Shown here: one piece after another, positions 57,480 through 64,000 of the stretch
How positions within the stretch are numbered: position 1 is the stretch's first letter
How the letters are laid out: each line of letters begins with the position of its first letter
Assembly: GCA_026168455.1 (NCBI GenBank)
Contig: CM047426.1
Span: 67,919,342 to 67,983,341 of the forward strand
Source of the DNA: Theocolax elegans
Lineage: Eukaryota; Arthropoda; Insecta; Hymenoptera; Cerocephalidae
Reading direction: 5' to 3'
Length of the DNA: 64,000 bases
Program-made: the position numbers and the translations under genes
The notes under the pieces: generated by a model
Told to the model about the DNA's origin: nothing
What the model saw: the letters and a program-made list of their open reading frames with translations, nothing else
Database searches by the model: none

Positions 57480-57790
57480 CTGAAACGCCACAATATTGCG
57501 CCAAACCCAAATCTCGTGTTGTCCTTGCCGGTTTGCCCATGTTCGATCGCGCACCCTACCGCGCATTTGTTGCGCAATAGCTGTACAAGTAAATCGCGCG
57601 TTTTGTTTACCTCGAACTTGATGTCCAGGTATTTCTTACTCCCGAGGTCGACAAATCGGGTATACCTCGTGTCACCGTCCGGTCAGTGTCTGCGGGCATG
57701 TATTCATATGTGAGAGCGATCGGTAACACGTCTCTTAGACTGCTGAACATCAACTACATCATCAAGAGGTATGGCCATCATGAATATTAT
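57480..57790. other. GC-richer unclassified segment
   Basis: Both strands have short open frames (e.g. plus 57516-57713; minus-strand reading KKYLDIKFEVNKTRDLLVQL). I recognise no family. It is probably a fragment of a mobile element. Confidence 0.35.
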
Positions 57791-58836
57791 GTGAAGATTT
57801 ATTTGCTGTTATCCTTATTAGTACGCAGGGACAACATTCACCAACCGCAACTGAAGTAGGTATAATCATTTATCTTTATTTTTATGTATTTCCCTTCCTG
57901 ATTTTCCTTTTCTATAAATAATAGATCAGTGTTTACGTTTTACCCCTCCATCATCTTCATTATTAAACTCTTATTAATATTAATTGTAAATGATGGATTA
58001 TAGAAATAAAAATTAATATGAACTTTATTTCGTTACTTACTCAATGAAATATATTTCTTTTAAAACATAAAGTAAACATCTAACTAACAAAATTAAATAT
58101 TGCAAGATTTATCTTTGAGTGGATTGCGGTAAAGTAAAGGAAAACCACCGAGGTTGTTAGACGAACTATGTTGATTTTCTAAACACATATATTAAAGTGT
58201 ATGTATATATCCATGTATAAATGCACATAACCTCTTAAAAAATTGGTCCTTTTTAAATGTTGGAAATCGTTATGGACGTTATACAATTTATTGAGTACAG
58301 AGTAACACTGGTTCTATGTAATGAAGAGAGACAAAAATTTATTTAAAAAAACAACGATTCATTAAGGAAGACAGAACGCAGCACAGGATCCTAACTATAT
58401 CATTATCGCCTCACAATCAAATTGACTCTTGAACTAAGTCAATATGAACAATTGGCGCCAAATATTATGCAACATTAACTTTCTAGTGTTAAATAAAATA
58501 ATACTTAATTGAATTATAAAATTAATATATTTCTCGGTTGTAGGTGCTTAATCATTACAGAAGGTGGCCGACTACCAGAGATTTCAACAATGAATTTTAC
58601 AGTATCAACCAAATTCTGGATTACACCTTCATCGAGGAAGTCAGAATGCAATGCAGGATCCTCACTATATACAAGATAATAAAGCTAAGTATTAATTTTA
58701 ATTATTAAGTATTATTAATACAATACTTTACTAATGTATTGTTTTTTATTTTAGGAATTTCTAATTATGGCAACATCTATAACTGTCAGTATGAACGCAG
58801 TGTTGATTTATTTTTTAATCTTTTAATTATATATAT

Positions 58837-58909
<73 letters not shown>

Positions 58910-59134
58910 TTGTATATATAGGAAGAATCAAAATTATAGAGTTATAAGAGGTAAAAAGTTGATTGTATGAAATGTCAAATTTTCACCGATAAAAAGTATT
59001 GAAACTGTACATGATAATCTTATTAATACATTTTAATAATATTTTTACAAAAACTTTCTTTTACATTATCATATAACAAAATAATATATTTAATAAACAA
59101 AAATCACATTTTTATTAAAATAATTAGAGTAGGT
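57791..59134. other. AT-rich spacer with long (TA)n microsatellite
   Basis: The (TA)n tract spans 58826-58905 with TG interruptions. Two segments share ATGCAGGATCCT/CAGCACAGGATCCTAACTAT-like words (58375-58400 and 58645-58670), perhaps a small repeat. No gene. Confidence 0.5.
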
Positions 59135-59137
59135 AAG

Positions 59138-59275
59138 CTATGATGGTTCTGGGACAGTCCTAGAAAAAACGTTTTTTCTAGGACAGTCCCAGAACCATCA
59201 TAGCATTTTGGGTTATCTACATATCGTGAAATTGTAGGAGGATATTTTAACCCAGTGTCCCAGAACCATCATAGC
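59138..59275. repeat. Palindrome with triple GCTATGATGGTTCTGGGAC motif
   Basis: 59138-59203 is a near-perfect palindrome: GCTATGATGGTTCTGGGAC, AGTCCTAGAAAAAAC, and the complements. A third inverted copy of the 19-mer lies at 59254-59273. GC-rich DNA with repeated ACGCGGGAGCC words follows to 59480. It lies downstream of the virus-like gene block and could be part of its end structure, but this is unproved. Confidence 0.6.
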
Positions 59276-59632
59276 CTTTTCGGGTGGTGGGGGTCGCGCA
59301 CGTTTTACGGTAGCTGCCAGCAGCACGCTGCGCCCGTTAACGCTTGCTGCGACCGGTACGGCAGCGCGTACCCCGGTCGGTTACGCGGGAGCCGATACAT
59401 ACGCGGGAGCCAATACATACGCACATTGATAGCAATTGTTTACATTTCAATGAAATCATTTGCGACTCGATAGTTACCGTTTACACTTTAAACAAATTGT
59501 ACAAAATTTAAATATAATGAATTTTACGTATATTAGAAAATGAAAAGAGCCCCAACCAACGCCCCTTACTATGAGATGCTCCTTTTCAATCATCTCTCCA
59601 TTTAATTTTCTAATAAATTTGAACAATCGAAT

Positions 59633-59806
59633 TTAATTACTCATTTTTCCATAACCATCCTGCTCAGGTATAGATCTAGTATTAGTAGATACTTTTTTCC
59701 AAAGTGATTCTGGTTTAGCTTCGTACGTAGTCTTTTCTTTACCATCACCGACTTTTTTTCTGTTACTTTCAACATAGTCGGTGTAGGATATCTTACCTCG
59801 ATTCAT
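59633..59806 (-). CDS. Small ORF E of the virus-like block (57 aa)
   Basis: ATG 59806 to TAA 59633-59635, intact. It begins MNRGKISYTDYVESNRKKV and is strongly charged, rich in Lys, Glu and Ser, with no membrane segment or known motif. It follows ORF D by 50 nt in the same orientation at the downstream end of a tightly packed series. Position and spacing suggest a virion or accessory protein of the same element. Function unknown. It is too short for certainty, but the packing argues against chance. Confidence 0.45.
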   Translation of the reverse strand: MNRGKISYTDYVESNRKKVGDGKEKTTYEAKPESLWKKVSTNTRSIPEQDGYGKMSN

Positions 59807-59856
59807 TTTTTATGAGATGTGAAATGCAAACTGTAATTATTTTATATTTTATCGTA

Positions 59857-60045
59857 CTAATTAAGAAAAGCACTCATATGGCAATCGCACACGTCATAAG
59901 AAATATATACCGGTTTACTCTCACTTTTCCTATACCCTGAATATTTTTCATTAACTTTCTTCCGTTTCGAAGCCGTCTCCTGTACTATGTTCTTCTTCTT
60001 TTTGTCATTAATCATTGCCAGGTTGTCTGAAACCTTGCAAATCAA
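59857..60045 (-). CDS. Small ORF D of the virus-like block (62 aa)
   Basis: ATG 60045 to the stop at 59857, intact. A very basic middle (DKKKKNIVQETASKRKKV) resembles nuclear-localisation or nucleic-acid-binding stretches. The C-terminus has two Cys and a His (CDCH). It starts 14 nt after the stop codon that closes the C-terminal continuation of the capsid-like gene. No family recognised. The true start could be the downstream ATG (MINDKKKK). Confidence 0.45.
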   Translation of the reverse strand: MICKVSDNLAMINDKKKKNIVQETASKRKKVNEKYSGYRKSESKPVYISYDVCDCHMSAFLN

Positions 60046-60059
60046 CTACGTACTGCATC

Positions 60060-61278
60060 TTAGACAAGCTTCTTCACGTCACCACTTGTTGAATTATACT
60101 GAACTATTCGATCGTGTAAGATTAAGCAGTAGGCAGACGTAGCGGTTGGAAAGTTATCTCGATTCAAATTCAAGACGTACGTCAACAGGAGCACCTTTTA
60201 AAGATTCGTTTTGTTTCTAACAATCGATGACGGTTAATGGAATATAAGTTTTAAAGTCCCCTCTCTTTAGCATAGGTTCCAATATCTCTTTATCGTAGTA
60301 GACATGTTGAAAGTTAGCATACATATCATATAATATTGAATATTGATTTTGATCTATATTCACATTTAAGTTACCATATGGGTAGTACTGTGAATTGAGA
60401 AATAACTTTACGTTACTTATGTCGCAGTGATCGAATTGACTTGCGTTAGCTCTTGCTTTACCTTTCCGATCAGTTTGAAATCCAAGAATGACGAACATTG
60501 GTTTCTCCAGTTGATTGGAAGTTTTCACAGTCCACACATGCTTAGTTGTAGCTGGAAGTAATGGATACTCGTACAAATCCCAGCTGCGGAAGCTCATGTC
60601 GATAGGTTTGCTCTTTTGCATGTGATTTAGCAGACGAATTTTATATGCATTGCTTACAGATACGTATGGCATGAACCACTCAATTTTACTCAATACGATT
60701 TTAAAATCTTCATTATCCGTTTGTATAATCGCGTTCGAGTCATTTCTTGATCTTATCAGAATAAGTTCATGTTTTACATTGATAACGATTTTTCGATAGT
60801 CCTCGGCAAATCCAAGAATCATACTGAGAGGTAAAGCTATATCAAAATAACCTGCATCGTTCGTGATTTTCTTTTCTGTCTCTTTAACATCAAGCCATCC
60901 AGCATTCTCTATGATTGATGATTGACTAGGATTGAATGAAAGCCATCCTTTCATCAGTGTAGTAAGACCTACGTTTTTACATTTATCAGTCTCTACTGCG
61001 TTGATCTCGTAACGTATTTCCTCAAACATATGACAAATGGCATTATTGACCAGGCTAGTATTTTTAGTAGTATTACCATCCTTATTTATCAGTCTACCAC
61101 AAATATGTAATGAACTACGTGATGGTAGTAGACATAAATCTTGATGTTGGATGGCTATACGTATCTCATCACTATTGTTAAAGTTAGATATTGTGTACGG
61201 TTGGTGAGCGTGAACCTCGTAATGTTCAATCGTTTCATCGAATCTTGCAGGCGACTGTATGCTCAAAATGTCTTCCAT
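60060..61278 (-). pseudogene. Virus-like major capsid candidate (ORF C), broken near its end
   Basis: A 353-codon frame opens at ATG 61278 and stops at TAG 60217-60219. The same frame carries family-like sequence for about 20 more codons, and after a frame change at ~60155 the C-terminus continues to TAA 60060-60062. So one nonsense codon and one frameshift break an original of roughly 405 codons. The protein is beta-rich by eye, without signal peptide or membrane segment. I recall near relatives recurring in invertebrate genomes beside the type of gene upstream here. A jelly-roll capsid of a Polinton/Maverick-like or related DNA virus element is my best reading, but this is inference. The C-terminal third has Tyr/Asn-rich strands typical of capsids. 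Confidence 0.6.
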
Positions 61279-61311
61279 TTTTCTTTGTAAAACAACACTG
61301 AAATATACAAG

Positions 61312-61467
61312 TTATTTTCCACCAGAGTTTCTTGCGATCATTAAGCCAAGACTTTTTAAAAACTGAATATTTTGCTGTGTTAGCGCTTTGAGTGCTCTAT
61401 TTCGACTGATGATTGGTGCATAGTTTGATATGCTTTTATAGCCTTTGTCGTTATAGACGATACCCAT
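61312..61467 (-). CDS. Small ORF B of the virus-like block (51 aa)
   Basis: ATG 61467-61465 to TAA 61312-61314, intact, too short for many gene finders. It is basic, with KALTQQNIQFLKSLGL, a likely amphipathic helix in the second half. Its ATG overlaps the stop of ORF A by one base (TAATG), suggesting coupled expression. 33 nt separate its stop from the ORF C start. Function unknown. The conserved position between two structural-type genes suggests a virion or assembly role. Confidence 0.55.
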   Translation of the reverse strand: MGIVYNDKGYKSISNYAPIISRNRALKALTQQNIQFLKSLGLMIARNSGGK

Positions 61468-62156
61468 TATGCTGACTTTATATGCAATCTGACTGTAATT
61501 GCTTCTCTACGAAAATTAACCAAATTTCCGTCTTGATCGACTATGCGCACTTGTAATTGATCTATGCTCTTTACAACGACTGGAAGGTAAATGATGTGTG
61601 ATGGCACTTCGATGATTTTATATCCAGGTGGCACTGCAGGAAAGAACTCGTGTATTGTGCGTACTCGTTGATTGTTTTTATAGGCACCAGAGGTTATGTT
61701 ACACTCGATTCGCAGAGAGTTAACTTTGAGTATCGTCACTGGCAAATCAGAACTGTGAGTGATGTTTGATATAAGAACTCATTGAGTAAAACCTAAAAGC
61801 TGTCCTATAGAGTCTTTCGGTCGAAAATCAACAGGGTGACTACAGTTTATTTCACTACGCAGAGTATTATTATTAGGTTTCAATGTTATTGAGATGTTTT
61901 TCGAAGCTAGATTGTCAAAAAGATATTTCTGTATATCCTCGATTTCGTAACTACCAGTGGGAAGAGATATTATCTCCGATCCTACGTAGAATTTATTACA
62001 ATCTGTATCAATGTTAGGTATTGAATTAAAAGTTAAAAGTTCTACTAAACCAAGAACGTAGTGTTTATTTGGTAAAAGTTCAATTGGAGGAAAATACTGT
62101 GCTTCGAGTATAGAAGATGAACCAGAAAGACTGAGAGTAAATGAATTATTCTCCAT
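61467..62156 (-). pseudogene. Virus-like minor capsid/penton candidate (ORF A), one in-frame stop
   Basis: I start at ATG 62156, not the upstream in-frame ATG at 62249, because the TATA-like box lies between them and the intervening codons are hydrophobic and AT-rich. The frame runs to TAA 61467-61469 with one nonsense codon, TGA 61779-61781, and no phase change. The full span is ~229 codons. The product would be beta-rich with short loops. It resembles, from memory, a protein found beside the ORF C type in invertebrate genomes, plausibly a penton-like single jelly-roll. Intact phase across the stop points to recent inactivation. Confidence 0.55.
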
Positions 62157-62197
62157 GGTTGTTTCAGTTATAATGAATATAATCAAAACAATCCTCT

Positions 62198-62206
62198 CTT
62201 TATATA
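62198..62206 (-). promoter_or_regulatory. TATA-like box upstream of the virus-like block
   Basis: TATATAAAG on the minus strand, about 42 nt upstream of the ORF A ATG, followed by GAGAGG. The spacing fits a core promoter with a short leader, transcribing ORFs A to E. Confidence 0.4.
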
Positions 62207-62362
62207 CCTTCCAGCTGATTACACAAAAACTGTAGACATAAGTGACCACAATTATATGTATTATAACTTGTTGATTTCACCCTCCATTGTTAATTATTAA
62301 AAGGAATCGATGTCGAGGGTCAGTTTTTTAAATAAATAAACACTATTTATTTAAATTTAGTT

Positions 62363-62405
62363 GTACAACGTTTCGTCTGCGTGGTTTGCAGACCTCTTCA
62401 GGTAC
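62363..62405 (-). ncRNA. Hammerhead-ribozyme-like core in the Penelope-like 3' region
   Basis: Minus strand: GTAC, CTGAAGA (CUGANGA), G, stem II GTCTGC/GCAGAC with loop AAACCAC, GAAAC, GTT, GTAC. All core residues of a hammerhead are present, helix I is GTAC/GTAC and helix III is minimal. Penelope-like elements are known to carry such short-helix-III hammerheads in their terminal repeats. Compared with the copy at 42960, stem II has C-G in place of T-G, so pairing is preserved. Confidence 0.7.
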
Positions 62406-62674
62406 TATAAATTTATTGAGCACAAAATAACAATTTTAATAATTACAAATTAACGGACGAAATATTGAATAAAATAACGGAAGAAAATATTACCATTGAT
62501 ACACTGAAACGTAGATGTAATAAGCCCAGAAAGACGTCGTCGAATAACAAGAGTATGCGAAATCGAGCGAATTTATACAAAACAAAACAAGTGTCTGCGA
62601 GTATGTGTGTATGTATGTTTACAAATTAAAAGTCAATTTCTTAGAAATACTCGGATATAAATAGTTTCTTTAAA

Positions 62675-63481
62675 TCACATCATAATACTTTTATATTGTC
62701 GGTTTAAATATTGTACGTCTTCTTTTCTATTGATAGTCGAATTATAATAATTAATGTGTAACATTTCTGAAATAATTCGTTTTTTGTAGGATGACTCTCT
62801 ATCTAATATTTTTACATTGTTCCAATCGAACTCATGATCCGCATTTTTAACAATATGTGCAGTAACAACAGCTTCCGGATTTTTATTTTTCTGGTGTTCT
62901 TTAATTCTGTTTTTTAGGCAGCGTTTAGTTTCTCCGATGTAAGTTGCCGGGCATTTTTTACAATTAAATTTGTATACTACCCCTGTCATATCCCATTTTT
63001 CAGTTGAGTCTTTGCCTAATTTTATTATATTATTAAATTTGTGATTAATTAATGGAATTGTGTTAATGTTAAATTTTTTTAACATGTTTGAACATTTATT
63101 AAAAAACTCTTGATTATAAGGTAATGATATAGTGCAAATTGGAAGCTGTTTTCTTGTTTCGCTTGTGCCTGTGAATTTAATTTTACGTAGTCTGTTTTTA
63201 ATTGCCAAATTCGTGAAATTATCGGGATAGTTATTCGTTTTTAATAAGTTTCTAACAATCATTATATTTTGTTTGTGAAATTGTTGATGAGATAAGATAA
63301 TTGCTCTGTCTACTAAATTATAAATTATGTTTCGTTTTTGTTGAATAGTATGATTTGATTCAAAATTTAGTATACGATTAGAATTTGTTGATTTTTTAAA
63401 CCAATTGGTTATAATTTTATTGTCAGTTTTAATCAATGTAAGATCCAAAAAATTTAATGCAGTTATTTTCTTCCATTTCAT
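62675..63481 (-). pseudogene. Penelope-like RT C-terminus and GIY-YIG endonuclease
   Basis: A 268-codon frame to the stop at 62675. The first half is the RT thumb and linker, including ALNFLDLTLIKTDNKIITNW and HTIQQKRNIIYNLVDRAI. The second half has GVVYKFNCKKCPATYIGETK followed by RCLKNRIKEHQ. This is the GIY-YIG nuclease motif (GVVY and YIG) with the catalytic Arg. HEFDWNNVKILDRE supplies the downstream Glu region. The CKKC pair is the zinc-binding variant common in Penelope-like nucleases. The frame joins the upstream RT frame by a shift at a T-run (~63450), so the nuclease part is intact but the polyprotein is not. Confidence 0.9.
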
Positions 63482-64000
63482 GTGTAAATTTTAAATAATT
63501 ACTGTAGTTGTTGAAAACTTGTAAAACCGTATTTATGTGTTCTTTTTGTATAAATAAAAGTATGTCATCTACGTATCGATAGTAAATTAATGGGGAACAA
63601 TTGTGTTTCTCTTTTAATTCTTTAAGGCAATGAGTCTCTAAATCGTCCATTACTAAATCAGCAAATAATGGTGATATAGGAGAGCCCATTGGAGAACCGA
63701 ATATTTGTTTGTATATTATATTGTTAAAAGTAAAAAAGTATTATTGAATAAAAATTCGACTATATTACGTATTTCGTAAAAAGGTATCTTGCATTTATTG
63801 TGAATATATTTAAATCGTTTGTCTAAGCTATTAAGAACTTCGTTACATGAAATGTTTGTAAACAGTGAGCTGACATCTAAAGATAACATGCTATAATCGT
63901 CGGGAATATTAATATTGGACAGTTTCTTTTTAATTCAAAGCTATTATTAATGTGCGATTTTGGAACTGGAATTATATTTTTAAGTTCATTATATACAATT
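63429..64000 (-). pseudogene. Penelope-like reverse transcriptase, partial
   Basis: The frame 63429-63689 holds GSPMGSPISPLFADLVMDDL (the PxGSPxSP block) and YYRYVDDILLFIQ, with the YVDD catalytic box. Upstream, in other frames, LSLDVSSLFTNISCNEVLNS (the catalytic Asp in SLDV) and FNNTFFTFNN are visible to the window end. There are at least two frame changes. The N-terminal part lies beyond the window. Confidence 0.85.

Larger units (their letters stand above)
62310..64000 (-). mobile_element. Penelope-like retroelement, running off the right edge
   Basis: Minus strand: RT (63429-64000, partial), GIY-YIG endonuclease (62675-63481) and a 3' region with a hammerhead-like ribozyme (62363-62405). 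RT plus C-terminal GIY-YIG endonuclease defines Penelope-like elements. The left boundary (~62310-62330) is estimated from where the A/T-rich TTTAAATAAATAAAC tail meets unrelated sequence just upstream of the virus-like block. Confidence 0.85.

Noticed and set aside
57480..57790. Host exon or reverse transcriptase fragment
   Set aside because: GC-richer and with short open frames on both strands, but no motif of any family could be read; left unclassified.
59857..60045. ORF D as mere AT-rich noise
   Set aside because: I kept it as a low-confidence CDS because of its position 14 nt after the capsid-like gene; noise remains possible.

Overview
The window is a piece of an AT-rich animal genome, most likely an insect and plausibly an ant or other hymenopteran (inference from base composition and the mix of retroelement families; no host gene confirms it). 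I find no convincing host protein-coding gene, true tRNA, rRNA or CRISPR. Almost everything recognisable is mobile DNA, usually broken, embedded in featureless AT-rich sequence.

Layout. 0-11 kb: foldback/palindromic elements (1-155, 591-1653, 3520-4039), a MITE (2332-2872), tRNA-derived SINEs of three families, a GC-rich hairpin patch (6840-6995) and a decayed Ty3/Gypsy reverse transcriptase (8527-8913). 11.7-17.5 kb: a GC-richer decayed Ty3/Gypsy element (Gypsy-1) with gag, protease, RT, RNase H, integrase and a probable 3' LTR. 17.6-29.5 kb: pieces of an R1/TRAS-like LINE on either side of three copies (A, B, C) of one CR1/Daphne-like LINE, arranged head to tail, each starting near the microsatellite tail of the one before. 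29.5-43 kb: AT-rich sequence with several inverted structures: a ~2 kb palindrome (37371-39328), a pair of inverted ~0.5 kb repeats, a TTAA-flanked piggyBac-like MITE and another short-TIR element. 43-50 kb: AT-rich sequence, SINEs and an R1/TRAS-like retroposon carrying only ORF1, bounded by a 14-bp target-site duplication. 50.4-56.1 kb: a second Ty3/Gypsy element (Gypsy-2) with a 5' LTR, a primer-binding site, an insertion in gag, and a 28-bp tandem repeat at its 3' end.

The most distinctive block is 59.6-62.2 kb on the minus strand: five tightly packed open frames behind a TATA-like box. Two look like virion structural proteins of a Polinton/Maverick-like or related DNA virus element, and three are small unassigned ORFs. 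One pair overlaps as TAATG. The structural frames carry nonsense or frameshift lesions, while the small ones are intact. A Penelope-like retroelement (RT plus GIY-YIG endonuclease, minus strand, running off the right edge) abuts it. The 3' region of that element has a hammerhead-ribozyme-like core whose stem II shows a pair-preserving change relative to a solo copy at 42.96 kb.

Frame breaks are reported where stops or frame changes are visible. Family names rest on motif recognition by eye, not database searches.
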